From contig MNCI01024055.1 of NCBI GenBank assembly GCA_015680685.1, forward strand, positions 71,364 to 135,363: a stretch of 64,000 bases of DNA, written 5' to 3'. The first letter of the stretch is position 1, and each line of letters begins with the position of its first letter. The stretch comes from Gnetum montanum. Lineage: Eukaryota; Streptophyta; Gnetopsida; Gnetales; Gnetaceae. Of this stretch, positions 12,390 to 25,400 are shown piece after piece. Position numbers and translations under genes: made by a program. The notes under the pieces were generated by a model. The model searched no databases. It had not been told where the DNA came from and worked only from the letters and a program-made list of their open reading frames with translations.

Positions 12390-12700
12390 AGATCAGTGGA
12401 CATGAGCCATGTAAAGCTCTTCTTGATTCTAGCTCTGGTATTAATCTCATCTCCCATGACATGTACAAGGCCTAGAACCTACTTCCTCTTAAAAAGAGCA
12501 ACATTCATTTAGAATTAGCAAACCAATCAATCACTATTCCCTTAGGATTAGTGGAGGACATTATGACAAAAATTTGTGGGTGATCCTATCTTATCGATTT
12601 TCTAGTGATCAAGGTGAAAAATTTCAAAGGTGAATTTGCCATCATTGTGGGAAGAGCTTGGTTAAGCATAGTTGACACATGAATGCACATCAGGAACCTC
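12390..12700 (+). pseudogene. pol: Ath-1 aspartic protease region (decayed)
   Basis: The frame reads ALLDSSSGINLISHDMYKA and later a VGRAWLS-like end. This is the retropepsin pattern of a catalytic D(S/T)G-type loop followed by the flap and a GRPWL-like terminus. The equivalent in element E (48334-48850, minus) reads DLSSRVNLISEEMYKAW, so the two are plainly homologous. The catalytic triad is DSS rather than DSG/DTG. Stops interrupt the frame. Confidence 0.65.
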
Positions 12701-13279
12701 TTCTAGAAAATCTCCAAGGAAAATGAATTTGGAAGGTTGGAGAAGACACATGTTACATGTATCACATACAATGATAATGGGTGCAATTACATGCAAAATA
12801 TTTGGTCTATCAAGAGTACATTCATTAAAGCATGCAACTAGTATGCACATGACACAGATATCCAAAGGTGATTGTATGTATAAGCCAAAAAATATGAGGA
12901 AATCCAATGGCTAATAGCTGACTCTGATAGTAGCACACTATGTGTGGAACTAATTGAGAGCCTAATATGTGCCTATGTCAAAGGTATGGATGAACTTGAG
13001 CAACTTCATCATTAACTCTCCAATGATGAAGATGAAGATACCTATTGGGGAGAGTTAGAAATCACTAATAATTTTTGAGTAGGAGCCCCTAGAGTTAAAA
13101 ACTCTATCATTTGACATGGAGTACAGATTTTTAAATTGTGGTAAGTGGATCATAATCAATGCAAATCTTTCTTCTAAACAAAAAGATAAGCTATTGCAAG
13201 TCATTAACAAATGGCCAACAACCTTTTCTTAGTCATATCTTGAACTAACAAGAATTGATCCAAGGATATGCTAGCATTG

Positions 13280-14560
13280 CTTCTACACCAACTTGGACAT
13301 GAAGCTAAGAAGGAAACCATAATGGTAGATGAATCTCAAATTAAAGTAGTTCATTAAGGAGAAAATAGAACAACTCCTCAAGGTGGGGTTCATCTATCCC
13401 ATTGCAGATAGTGAGTGGATTAGCCCATACATAATTGTTTCAAATAAAGATGGCAAGTGGTGGGTCTACATTGACATCACGTTATTGAACATGGCAACAT
13501 TTAAAGATCATTTTCCATTGCTATTTTGGATCAAGTGTTAGAAACTATCTCTAGGCATTGCTATTATAGCTTCTTGGATAATTATAGTGGCTATAACCAA
13601 ATCCAAATTGCTCCAGAAGATCAGGTTAAGATAACATTCACAAGTTCCTAGGGAACTTTTGCACATCATAAGATGTCGTTCAGTCTATGTAATACCCCTA
13701 CCACATTTCAATGCCTAGTCCTTGGTATTTTCCAATAGTATATTGGTAGTAGGGGAGAAGTATTTATGGATGACTTATCTATCTATGGGGCTATGTTTGA
13801 GCAAGCCTTGGACCACTTTGAGCAGGTTCTCGAAAGATGTGTTGAAATAAAACATAGGCTCAATTGGCAAAAAAGCCATTTAATGATCCAAGAAGGCATA
13901 GTATTGGAACATAGAATTACTTAGATAGGTATTGAGATAGACCTAGAAAAAATAATGGTCATCCAAGGAATCACACATCAACCTAAGATAGTTAAAGATG
14001 TCTAATCATTCTTTGGACACACTAGCTACTATTGATGATTCATAGAGAATTTATCTAAGATCATAAAGCTATTACTTGAGCTTACGAAGAAAGATGATTT
14101 TTTCATTTAGATTAAGGAATGTAAATATGTATTTCAATAATTAAAAGATAAACTCATAGAAACTCCAATTCTACAAGCACCAAATTGGTCTAGACCATTT
14201 CACATAATGATGGTCATATCTAATTATTCTTTGGTAGTTGTGCTTACATTGCTGGATGATAAGAAATGTCCATATTACATCCACTATGTGAGCCAAAGCA
14301 TTTTGGGTGCATAATTAAATTAAACCAAAATTGAGAAAAAATTGATGGCAGTGGTGTATTCTCTCAAAACGTTTAGGCATAATGTGATTAGATACAAAGT
14401 ATTTATTCACATGCATCATAGTACCATCTGCTTCCTAATGAATAAGCCAATGATAAGCCCTCATATCATATGGTTGCTAGTGATATTGCAAGAATTCAAT
14501 CTCAAAATGATAGATTAGAAAGGATCTAAGAATGTGGTCACTAATCACCTTTCTTGGTTA
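13280..14560 (+). pseudogene. pol: Ath-1 reverse transcriptase and RNase H (decayed)
   Basis: The RT fingers/palm read across frames as GFIYPIADSEWISPYIIVSNKDGKWW and so on (about 13380-13460), then an LDNYSGYNQI block (about 13575). The catalytic motif FMDDLSIYG at 13763-13790 still has both aspartates. RNase H follows, with a KKCPYYIHYVS-like block near 14260 and the KLMAVVYSLKTFRH-type block near 14340. Several frameshifts and many stops abolish function. RT before integrase, plus similarity to Athila RTs, sets the superfamily. Confidence 0.8.
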
Positions 14561-14859
14561 AGATGGAATAATAAAGAGGAGGAGAGTCTACTCTCTAATC
14601 AGTTTCTAGATGAAATCCTCTTTACAAGAGTGATAAATGACCAAGTGCTGATAGAAATGAAATGGTATGATGGCATTCTCACTTACCTTCTCATTAAGGA
14701 GATGGCACAAATCTAGACTTCAGGAAGAAATGATAGTTTTTTCATTGGGCAAAGTACCTCATGGAAATAAATAGAAGCCTTTAAAAGGTGTGCATTAATG
14801 GCCTAGTTTTTCAGTATGTCCTTGATGTGAATCAACTATGCATTCTCTAGGATTCTCAT

Positions 14860-15880
14860 GAAGGCCCTTGTAAAGGTCACTATGAAATGAGATTCATAGC
14901 CATAAAAATATTGATCGTAGGAGACTATTGGCCTACAATCTTCAGGGATGCCCACCAATTTGTCTGATCCTGTGAGCATTGTTAATGAGATGGTGGGATG
15001 ATCACAAGAATGGAGGATCCTGAATAGTGGATTTAACCACTAAAGCCCTTTGACATATGGGGCATAGAGTCCATCACACCCATGTCCAATGGAAAGGCAT
15101 ATATCATTATAGCAGTTGACTACTACATCAAATGGGTAGAAATAGAATTTCACCAATTATACATCATCCACTATTACTAGATTTGTACAAAAAAATGTTG
15201 TAACTAGGTTTGAGATGTCACATGCACTAATTTCTAACAATGGAACTCACTATACAAGTGCCACCTTTCAAAAACTTATGCAATGCTTGGAGGTCAAACA
15301 TAAATTAATAACATCCTATCATCCACAATCCAATAATCAAGTAGAGGTAATTAATAGGGAGATCACAAAGATTCTAATAAGAACCATAAGTAAATATAAG
15401 AGAGAATATAGCACAAAACTCAATGATGCCCTTTGGGCCTATCGGTCAACATGGAAACTCTCTATTGACTACTCTCCCTATGAGTTGGTGTATGAAAAAA
15501 TTCCAATACTCCCAATTTAATTCAACCTTTGTACATTCTTAACAACCTATGAACTGAATCTTGACCTAAGCCTAGCAGAAAGAAAATGATTAATCAAGCT
15601 GAATGTGCTAGATGAAAATTGATTAGTGGCCTATCCCTGAACAAAGTGCATAAGGCATACAACAAACAACAACATGACCTTAGAGTATGGAAAGTAAAAT
15701 TTCAACTAAGAGATAAGGTTTTCTACTGAAACACCACACATGTACCTCAGAAAGCTAAATTTCAAATGTTATGAGAGGGACCTTATATAATTAATGAAGC
15801 CTTTTCTTCTGGGACCATGATCATATACATACCTGAGAGCCAAAATGAAAAGAAATTGGTAAAATTTTAACAAGTAAATA
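14860..15880 (+). pseudogene. pol: Ath-1 integrase (decayed, catalytic residues altered)
   Basis: The zinc-finger part is near 14860-14990 (EGPCKGHYE-like block, then CEHC). The core has FDIWGIESITP (about 15050), AVDYYIKWVE (about 15115), SNNGTHYTSATF (about 15235) and HPQSNNQVEVINRE (about 15330). In gypsy integrases the three catalytic residues lie in GID, SD(N/R)G and the residue after NGQ/NNQV. Here the first Asp reads Glu (GIE), the second reads Asn (SNNG), and the Glu is kept (VEV). The 101-codon stretch 15215-15520 is the longest open piece. The C-terminal part runs to about 15880. Confidence 0.8.
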
Positions 15881-17540
15881 TTTTCCATAAGCCCAAGCAA
15901 GCCAGTGCAACAAAGACCTCAACAAATGAATAACCATGACCAATTTTTCAGATCTCCTCCTTCCAACATAGTCATGGAGGAGATCATCATCTGTGCTAAT
16001 CATTCATATGACTTCTTAGTTTTTCTATTTTTTGTTTTTCATATTTTTTATTTTGCAATTTATTTATATTACAACTTTTTTATTTTCAAAATTTTTCTTA
16101 TTTTACACCATTTTTTGTTTTACACCATCATTACTATGTTTGAATCTTTATTGGATCTTTTACACTTTCTTATATATCTTACTTTATTTTGTTTAAGTGT
16201 GATTTTTAAATTTTTGTTCATAAATTTACTTTATTGCTAATAGGACACAGTGGTGTTGTGGTTTCTACTAATGGCGGTTTATGCTTCATGTTTTGTTTAG
16301 TAATGTCTAGTTTCTATTTTGGAATTTTTGTATGAATGGCTTAATCACAGTTTCTTTTTCATGGAATAAGTAGTGAGTCCATGACATCCACCTATTTACA
16401 AGCTCTATGGTTTTTCTTATTTTGGAAGTTTTAGATCCCTTTTTATTAAATCAACTTTTAATAAATTTGTAACCTCGGTAGTTTCCAAAATTGAAAAGGA
16501 TTTAAAGGTTTGAAGAGGATGTGACTTCAAGGGGACTCAATACTCTTTGTACTCTTCTACTTACTTGTGTGCTCAAGCATTTTCATGAGTAAATTATCAT
16601 TCAATATCACTAACTATAGGAAGTTAAATAAAGTCTTTGCATGGTGTGGTTCCCATATAAAAAGGAAAAAACAAAAAAACAAAAACAAAAAAAATAATAA
16701 TAAGAAAAAGAACATGATGGGATTTGAAGCACATACCTTAGAAAAATAAATGGGCTACAAGTATTAGTTATGGGACTAGAAAGACATGTACAGATGCCTA
16801 AAGGTTCCCTCTAACTAAGGTCCTCTCTCACTTCGTATTGCTCTTTTCTTCTCTTTATAAAATGGTAGTTGTTTTGGGAAAGCACTCTTGTGTCTTGAGG
16901 GGGTAGATTAATTTTGAAGTGATGATGTGAAGTCACTAAAAGAGGTTGGTTTTGATCTAGACAAAGGATGGATCTTTTTCAGTCATTTTAGATATCAACC
17001 CCATAAGGGACTTCTTATGACCTCAATGTGGAATTCCATTCCACCTTCTCAATCATCCATATTTGTTGTCTGACACTCACCTTACTACTAGTGTCCATGT
17101 TCTTTATTCCATGTCTTGGTTTGACATATTGTAATTCTTAGATAGAATCTTCTGGGTTTTGGTTCTTAACTTTCATTGATCATTAGTCATCTTTGTGGCC
17201 CATAGACTCCTTAGGTTGAGGTTATGCAAGGGAAAACCAGGTATGTGCCTATATGGGGAGGACCCACTTGCATATCTCTTGGTTTTGTTCATTAAGTACC
17301 TTATCCTTAGGCATTCGTGCAACTAAAATCTTGCATACACCCATCTTTCACATCTGACCATGTGCTCCTGTATATGTTTTATTCATGAAAAATTTTCTCT
17401 ATCAAAATTTTCAATTTTTGAGATTTCAAATACCCTCTTCAATGATTATATCATATTCTTGGGTTTTTTGAGATTACATAGACCCTAAATTCATTGAAAA
17501 ATTTCTCATATTTTTTAAGATATTAACATTTGAAAATTTT
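15881..17540 (+). other. Ath-1 spacer between pol and ORF3
   Basis: There is no supported gene. A T-rich tract lies at 16010-16235, followed by about 1.3 kb with patchy similarity to the matching region of E (46900-47760, minus) and to B (58480-58807, minus). Conserved stretches include one near 17205-17300 (CTCCTTAGGTTGAGGTTATG, then a block ending GGAGGACCC). Conservation of a non-coding block between copies suggests a role in expressing ORF3, or simply common descent. Confidence 0.55.
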
Positions 17541-17640
17541 TGCCAATGGACCCCTATCGAGGCCCTATACATAGGACCTTGTTGATATAAGGAAAAAAAT
17601 AGTATAAATAGGAATGATTCAAGTTAGAAAATTTTACATT
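17541..17640 (+). promoter_or_regulatory. LTR-like internal promoter block upstream of ORF3
   Basis: Short GATGGGGCC-like units (AATGGACCCC, ATCGAGGCCCTAT, ACATAGGACC, TTGTTGAT) are followed by TATAAAT at 17603-17609 and ATTCAAG shortly after. The LTR U3 of the same family has the same order (8820-8990: GGGGCC palindromes, TATAAAT, then GGCATTCAAGTC). Element B has the equivalent block at 58262-58380 (minus) with TATATATA. I infer a second, internal promoter for ORF3; no expression evidence exists here. Confidence 0.45.
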
Positions 17641-18039
17641 TGCTCATAAATGCGAAAGGAGGTTTTCAATTTTTGAGTGCCTAGAACCTTCTAGAGCCCA
17701 TAACTTCTAAACCATTTATCCAAATCACTACATTTTTTGACCTTGTAGGTGCCATAGGTAAACTCTTTGTCATGGGGGCCACAAATGTGCCATTTTTATA
17801 GCATATTTTTCACACTTTTTTTAACTCCCACAAAGGTTTAACTAAAATATCAACTATTAAACACTCAATTACAAGAGTTAAACCTTTCCAACAAGCTCTA
17901 GTGACATTTATAATAAATAATAAATAATTAATTCATAAAATGATGATTCTAAAATATTCCAACATTAGCCAAAGTGTAACAAACTAATGGAAAAAAGGTA
18001 TTCAAAAATTTTAAAGTTACACATTACATCTACTAATCC

Positions 18040-20602
18040 ATGGATGTGTTGTGACCATAGATGGAACCAAAAAGAAAGCACACGTAGGAAGCATGACCAT
18101 CCAAACCAAGGGAGAAATAGCCTAGAATGAGAAGGGGCCAAGAATAGCCCCAAGAAGAATCAGTCATAACCCATGCCACAAGTTTTATTAGGGAAGAGGC
18201 AGAAGTGGAATCTATCAAATAGATTCTAGAACCACTAACAGTAGCAATAGAACCCTTCCATCGAGATGATGCACCAATGTAACCCATAAATCTTGAGGTG
18301 ACCTTAACAGATTCCTACTTGAATCAAATCAAATTAATGGAGGTTTCAAAATCAGTGCTCTAGGAGTTACATTTTGGCCCTTTCCTAGAGCATGCTCCAA
18401 GAGAAGTGTAGGACTAGCTAAAGACCTCTCCCATGTGGCCAATCATCACTTCCATTGGGAATTGGTACATGGGAGAGACATTCCTATTCTAGAATAACAT
18501 GCATCCAAGATCAATAGTGAAAATCAAGGACATCTTAGTGTCCTACTTAGCACAAGCCATTACTATAGTTCTCGGGTTGCTTGAAATAGGGAAAAATCTT
18601 ACTGAGATCCCAATTTAGGTAGATCCTAATATTAAGAAAGAATGGGTGTAATAGTGCTATGGTGTTGACCATAAGGAGTTTGATGTACTCACATTAGTAG
18701 AGAGGATTTATTACAAGATTGTGGCCTTCTACCTCAATTCCATGGTAAGGCCAAGTAAAATCACCACCTTCTCTACTCAAGCATGCATTTCTCTAAGTGG
18801 GAGATTCCTAGTCAACCTTCTGCAGCTGATCTATCTAGAGATGAAGAAGTAGTTTAAATAAAATGAATATGAAAGAAAGGAACTTGCCTTTCCATGCCTC
18901 ATTAGGAAACTTTGTCAAAGGGGAGGGATAGTTTTTTACACCAATGACAATGTTAGGTAAGTTTTGATCTTCAACTAGGTAGAAATGATGAAGGATAAAA
19001 CACCTACAATTACTATTCATAAAGAGGAGTAGTGATCATCACCCCCACTTGCCAATCAAACTAGACTATGGTGCCAGATATCCTTGCAACCATCCAACAA
19101 TTGCTAGAATACAGAGAATGGCTCTTTAGTGAACAAGAGTAACAAGTAGCCATGAGTTATAGGGACCCATCCATCTAGAAACTAGTAATGAGTCACCTCA
19201 ATGAGGTGGCTTGAATAATTAGTTTAATGGGTAAGGGTGGATCCATTTTCTTAACCCAAAGAACGCAACTACCTGTGAGGTCAAATCCAACCACTAGAGA
19301 GGTCATAGTATCTTTTGCAAAATAACAATCACTCCTAGAAATTTCTAGAAACACTACAACCTTGTCAATGTGCTTGGAGTAGGATGAAGGGAAAATTTTA
19401 TTGGTGATGTAGCACCAAGGAAAGGAGACTATAGTAGAGGTCGTTGTTGATCGTATTAATAACATTCTCAACATACCTATGGCATCTACAATGAATATCA
19501 CTACACTCAAAGATGTGTAGATGTGAATATCACAAGTGGTAGAATAAATGTAGCACAACATGAAGAACTACTAGACTGACTAGTGGGAACCAGATAGTTG
19601 CTTCTGAATGTCTTTAATCTTCTAGATACTATCACTACAACCCAGTAAAAGCTACTAGAGGCAAGGGTCAAAAATAAAATTTTGGAGGGGCAACTTAAAA
19701 TAGCCAAGGAGAGGAATGAATGCTTGGTTGTAAAATTTGTCAAACTAAAAGCCCAGATTGTTGATCCTGCATTCCTCAACCTGACATTTACAAGAGATGA
19801 TGCTATGAAAAAACTTCATACCAAACTCAAAGGGGTTGAAGATGCAATGGAGATAGTAGTGTTTTATCGATCCATAGTAGAGGCTACATAGCACAAGATT
19901 CAAAAGGCCTTAGATCAGACCTACTAAGAGAATGTCCAATTGATCTCAAAGAACCATTGCCTGCAAAATGTTGATGTGCATAAGCAATAATTAACTAATT
20001 TCATCCATCAATAGTAGGAGCAACTAGCTAGAGAAAACAAGGAATTAAGAAGATTGGTAGCATAGAATAGGAATCTGTCCATGGAGGAAGTCTACACACT
20101 TCACCAGAAAACTACGATTGAGGTAGTTTCCTAAAAATTGAAGCCTCTCAAATTTGAGAAAGTTAGGGATCATTACAAAGAACAAGTCAGTTTACAGAAG
20201 GAGGTAAATGAAAAATACATCTAGTTGATGAGGGTGAAAGTAAATGAATCGCTACAACAACTCCAACAAGGTAGAGAGGTTTAAAAATCCATCTTTGATG
20301 GGATATATGCCTATAATAAGATGAAACTCTACATAAAGGAGTTGCAGATCAAGGAGATGATAGAATATATGAAGCTTACTAATCTCCATTATACAAACTT
20401 GGTCATGTTGAGTAATGGATGGTAATAGTTAGAGCTCAAGAAATAGGGGGCTAGCTCGTACTTATTGTATAAGGCCAAGTTCAACCACCACAGGGACACC
20501 AAGGATAAGCTTGTAGTGGCTAACATTGAACTCAAAGTTCTCAAGGCATGATTCACTTGTCAATGATCAATTACTGAGAACCTGAACAAATGAATGAATG
20601 AT
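18040..20602 (+). pseudogene. Ath-1 ORF3, 5' part (accessory protein, decayed)
   Basis: A long third ORF in the position where Athila elements carry an env-like gene. One frame with frequent stops runs through 18190-19035, with blocks such as GNWYMGETFLF (about 18460), ILVSYLAQAIT, YYKIVAFYLNSMVRPSKITT (about 18710) and ELAFPCLIRKLCQRGG (about 18880). These blocks recur in element B (57180-57490, minus). A basic N-terminus precedes (RRKHDHPNQGRN). The later part is coiled-coil-like (the 69-residue piece at 19682-19891 is rich in K, E and L). The pattern ending in LxFPxLIxxLC resembles plant-transposon-associated helical domains, but I cannot name the family. There is no signal peptide or membrane segment, so it does not look like an envelope. 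Tat-1 interrupts it at 20602; it resumes at 38004. Confidence 0.65.
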
Positions 20603-22176
20603 TGAAACACCGTAAAAATTGTGAATCGGCCTTAGGTGAAGGTTCTTGATTCAGACAAAAGTGCATGACAGAATTCCAGAAAGAAGAACGACGCAAGGCA
20701 GAGCAAAGCAAAGAGGCGCGCGGCATCAAGACTTCGGTTTCCTTCCGCATATTTGCTATCTTACTATGTTTTCCATCTTTACGCTATAGTACACAATGTA
20801 GCGTAACGATGCTCAACATAACATAGTCCAGCATCAGAAGGCAACTTACTTCGGCATCTAGAGAGGCTTAAGCAGCGTAATATGTGACTTCTTATATATT
20901 TTGCTAAGTCTTTTGTCCAAGGCTGGGTTTACGCTCTGTTACGCACAACAGAGTAATGAGCTTCGAAAAAGTCAAAGAAAGTCTAGAAGAAGTGCAACAG
21001 ATCAACTCTCTTTCCTTTTCTTGCGGATAGATCACCTTACGCTCGTTACGCAACGCAACGTATCTCAGTGTAATACATCGCCAAGCTAATCATTGTTTAT
21101 GCTTCACTACACTCGGTGGCATAAACGAGCGTAAAATAGCTTGACTACATTGTTTTAATGCTTTGTTACGCTCTTGCAGGTGATGCAATGCGTGCGAGCA
21201 TAATGTAGCCTAAAAATCAACTGAGACATGTCTGATCACATTTGTTATTCATACACACAATACACAGATGCATGTATTGTGTGTTGTCATGAATTTCGAC
21301 ACAAGGATGGGTCAAGTCAACGATCTTCCAAAAGGTTTGAAACATGTGTCATCATAGCCATCCCTTCTCCACATATTTTCAAACCTATAAATGTCCCAGT
21401 CGGCAAAATTGAAGAGGAAAAAAAACAAGGCAACATAGAGACAGACAGAAGTAGAGAGAGTAGCACTTTGGAAACTTTTTACAGCATCACCTTCTAACAG
21501 AGACAGAGCATATTCCTCTTGAGAATTGGTAGCAGGAGCGATTACCCCTTTGGCGAAGACACAACTTTCTCGATTGGTGATCATCGGAAGTTTCGAGCAA
21601 AGACTACCTAAGGAAAAAGGGAGGAGATCAGAGATCGAGAGATCATCTAGTGTGGTTTGCGAGTTCTTTTGGTCAGAAGAAGTTGATCAATAGACGTTAG
21701 AACTTGACCTTCCTTGCATCCCATCTCTAGCCTACGAGGTAGATCGGACTCCATCCTGTATTTCTGCTTAGACAGTTTTCCTTGTTATTTTGTGCCTGCT
21801 TCACACAAGGCAATTGGGGTCTCCCTAGTGTAACGTGATATAAAAAATATTCATTTCTTGGGTCAAATCCATAGATCTTGAAATCACGCGTTTCTCTCAC
21901 GTCTGATTCTCTTTATTGTGTTAGCGTTATCGTCGTTGTAATTCATCTGCATCATTTTTCTCTCATTTTGCGACCTGTTGAATCAAATCATCCCACGCAA
22001 CATCCATAATCTCTATCAATTTACTGATTAGTAAGTCCCTGTCTGATTGACAAGACCGTTCAGGGCACCATGGATTCGTTTTCTTTTCCAGCATAGCCCT
22101 CGCACAGATCCGTGGTTAAGACTATATACACGGATTTTGTTTCGTATTCCAGTTGCCAACATTTTTCGTCATTACA
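20603..22176 (+). repeat. 5' LTR of Tat-1
   Basis: A 1574-bp LTR with TG...CA ends, highly similar over its whole length to 36428-38003; the differences are mostly C/T and G/A. It is rich in TTACGC and its complement. The TATA box at 21386 divides a roughly 0.78-kb U3 from a roughly 0.79-kb R-U5. Confidence 0.92.
21386..21392 (+). promoter_or_regulatory. TATA box in Tat-1 5' LTR
   Basis: TATAAAT sits in the context CAAACCTATAAATGTCCC. The same site is kept in the 3' LTR at 37211-37217. It is the probable transcription start region for the genomic RNA. Confidence 0.6.
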
Positions 22177-22182
22177 ATTTTC

Positions 22183-22200
22183 TGGCGCTAGAAGGAGGGT
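22183..22200 (+). other. Primer-binding site of Tat-1
   Basis: TGGCGCTAGAAGGAGGGT begins six bases after the LTR end. It starts with the TGG complementary to the tRNA CCA terminus. The tRNA species cannot be settled without a search. Confidence 0.7.
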
Positions 22201-22418
22201 CTAGGCTCTGATCTACATTTTTTGGGTAGCCTTGTTAGCGATTTATACCCAAAACTGTAAATGTAATACCTCTAGGGAAGTTTACAGCAAATTGTATGGT
22301 GTAGATCGGTCGCAAGAACGATTGCTCTATAATCCTACAGGGTAGAAAGCCTATTTGTGATCTTTTTGTCAGCTACTTTTTGGATCCATTAGTTTGTCGC
22401 CGTTAACCCACTTTATCA

Positions 22419-25400
22419 ATGGATTCTGTATACACAACCAGAACCGCCATGGTCGCTGCTGACTTGGGTGCCACATCTGTGAACCCTATCCCTGTCACTA
22501 GGCCAACTCTTGGTGTAGCAGGACCTCAGGGACCATCATGTTGGTCATTGAGGCTATAGGGAAAAGACCCAATATTTACTGTCATGACCCCCAAGGAATA
22601 CAAATTTATCTACGTCAAGATCCTGGTGAAGCTTGCTCTTAGTGAAGCCCAAATCAAGGCGAAATGAAATTTTGAGATGATCCATCGAGGGGGCCAAGAT
22701 TTCACCCCAAGAGCCTATGACTTTATCCCTTTAATAGACCAGCAACATGGAATTATAACACAGTTGGTCATGGCTAAGAGCCAGGCTGCACAGGCTATGA
22801 CGAAACCCCAGAATGGGGAGGAAGAGGATGATGAGTTCACAGCCCAATCTGAGCATTCATATCACAGTCTTAGTCCCCACACTTACGTCAATCCATCATT
22901 CCCTTTCAACAGAGAAGCAGCTCCTCTTAACCTGACCATGACCATATAGACGCATGTCCCCATCATTCCACAAGCCATTGAGCAACCATCTGGGCTCCAA
23001 GTGCAAGTACCCCACGATAACATGGGGGCGGTCTCATCATCACGCATACTTAGCATTCCAGCGGTGGTGCCAGCAACCACCGTGCCCCATTTCATCCCGC
23101 AGATCCAACCCCAAACCATATCCACAACTCGCCTGATGCAAACCATATCTTTGCCACCCCATCCAACCCAGCAGATCATCGCCGTCATGTAGCCACAGAT
23201 ACCTATTCCATAGCTTTCCGCAAGTTAGTGGACCTACCCCGCAGCACAACACAACCAGTTTGTGGTGTACGGTGTGCAACCCTTGGTGGCTCCCACAATG
23301 CATATTCTGCAGGTGAACCCGCAATACCCCTACCCTTATCCTGTCTAGCCGGCGGCGGCCAATCTTTCTTCCCAAACTGGTGGATGGTGGTCTTCACAAG
23401 CACCCCTGCCTATAGGGATCCTCGCCCCATCATCTACTGGCCCAACCATCCCATCATTTCCACCACCTGGCCCTGCTTTTCCAGGTTAGCCCCCTGCTCC
23501 TCCTGCACAGACACCTCCAGCAAAAGGTCTGGACCAAGCTTTTCTACTTATTCAAACCCTCACTGAGGAGGTTAGGCGTCTTAAGGCCACTGGCTCAGAC
23601 ACTGTACAGATCATGGACTTTTACCAGGATGATCCCATTAGTCCAGCGGTCCCCATGTTTTCGTTGCCTCCAGGGATGTCCTTACCTCATTTTACCAAGT
23701 ATAATGGGGAGGGGGATCCTAATGCTCACTTAGTCACTTTTAGATCTGAGTCCTTGTTGTTACAATAATGGCCACACATGATCATCCAAGTCTTTGCTAT
23801 GTCTTTAACAGGGAAAGCTTTGGACTAGTATCGAGCCCTTCCACGCTCTTCCATCTCAACCTTGGAAGAGCTGCTGACATAATTCGTGACCCACTTTAAA
23901 TACAACTTAAAGCTAGAAGTCATGTTGGATCATCTCATGGGGGTGAAACAAGACCCGCTTGAACTAGTCCAGAAGTTCATACAGCGCTGGAATGCTACTT
24001 TGAATGAAATCCGTGAGCCAATTGCAGACTCACATTTACTGGCCATCTTCAAAGGAGCAGTCAATGACTTTATCAAGGCAAAGCTATATTATCTTTCCTC
24101 CAACTCTTTACATTAGGCCTTCACTCAAATTATAAGCATCCAAGATGCTACGGAGGCCAGCAAAGACCCAGGATATATCGCCTACAAAAACGCACATAAC
24201 AAAGGAAAGGACAAAGGCAAAGCGACAACAACGACAGTGGCTGCGCTGGCTAAAGGTGCAAAGAACAAGAACAAGAAGGCACCTACGGCGCTTCCTGAGA
24301 CCACGACCAGTGCGGGTAGCACTAGGCAGGATACAACTACCCTTGAAGGGCCCCTCCAGCCTAAACCAAACTTTGAGCATAAAGATCGCTCAAAGTATAC
24401 AACCCTGCCTATAAAGCATTCAGAACTGTTGAAGCAATTATTAGGGGCCAGATACATGCAACCCAAAAGGGTATCCGAAGAAGCTTTGAATCATCACAGA
24501 CATCATTGTGAACTACTGAAGAACCCTTCTCTAGCCCTACCTAATGAACCACCAGTTTCGAGATCTTTTAGGCTAGATCATTTCTGTGACTACCACCAGC
24601 TGTGTGGTCATGATACGGATTACTGCTGGGCGTTGAAGGATGATATTCAATGCATGATCAACTAGGGTCATTTAAAACTAGACAGCAGTAATCTGGCGCA
24701 TCCGAAAAACCAAACATTACACGTGTATAAGGATCCATTGAATGCAAATGACGCACCTTATACAATCAATGTAGTGAGTACGAACGGTGAGAGGAAGGTA
24801 CCGCCCAAAAAACTTTTTGTTTTGCGCATACCTGCCAGCTCACCAAAAGGGGGGGATCCTTCATCGGCAGCCAGTGGTGCCTCGAGGCCACCTTTTATCA
24901 TTCATGCACCTTTGCAGAATACCACTTAGCCACACAGTAACAGAAAAGCCACGACTTTGTCCGTGCCCACGCATAGGCCACCCTTCATCATTAGAGCACC
25001 AAAACCACCGTCTGCTCCTCTTACACAGGGGCAGACCTCTAACCAAACTCGTCAACCATCACTTGACAAGCAAAATGGAGAGAACACATTTGTTAGCGCG
25101 ACGAAAGATCATTTTACGCTCAGCTTCCCTAAGCTTAGGTTCCTAGCCTCTATGCCTTCGCCTGTACCTCAGAATCAAAATAAAGGTGCAGAAACGCAAC
25201 CACCTCCTCTTGGCAAGAAAAAGAACAACCCCCCGACTGACACCGTTCCACCTTGGGAGATTCGTCTCTTGGGCCAAATGGAAGAGGACAGGGGAGATAA
25301 ACAACCCAGCCGAGAGAATGACCTCCTCAATGCATTTACATAGGTCAAACAAGCTCTCAAACAAAAAAATACAACACTAAGCCTTTATGACCTACTTATG

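Noticed and set aside
18040-20602. Reading ORF3 as an envelope gene
   Set aside because: Its position fits an env-like ORF, but no signal peptide, transmembrane segment or furin-like site is visible, and the protein is helical and coiled-coil-like.
22883-23403. Several open frames on both strands of up to 112 codons
   Set aside because: They are shadows of the Pro-rich part of Tat-1 gag, which is GC-rich and poor in stops in all frames.
24182-25364. Minus-strand and alternate-frame ORFs
   Set aside because: The single gag-pro frame from 22419 to 26192 explains the region; the others overlap it without domains.
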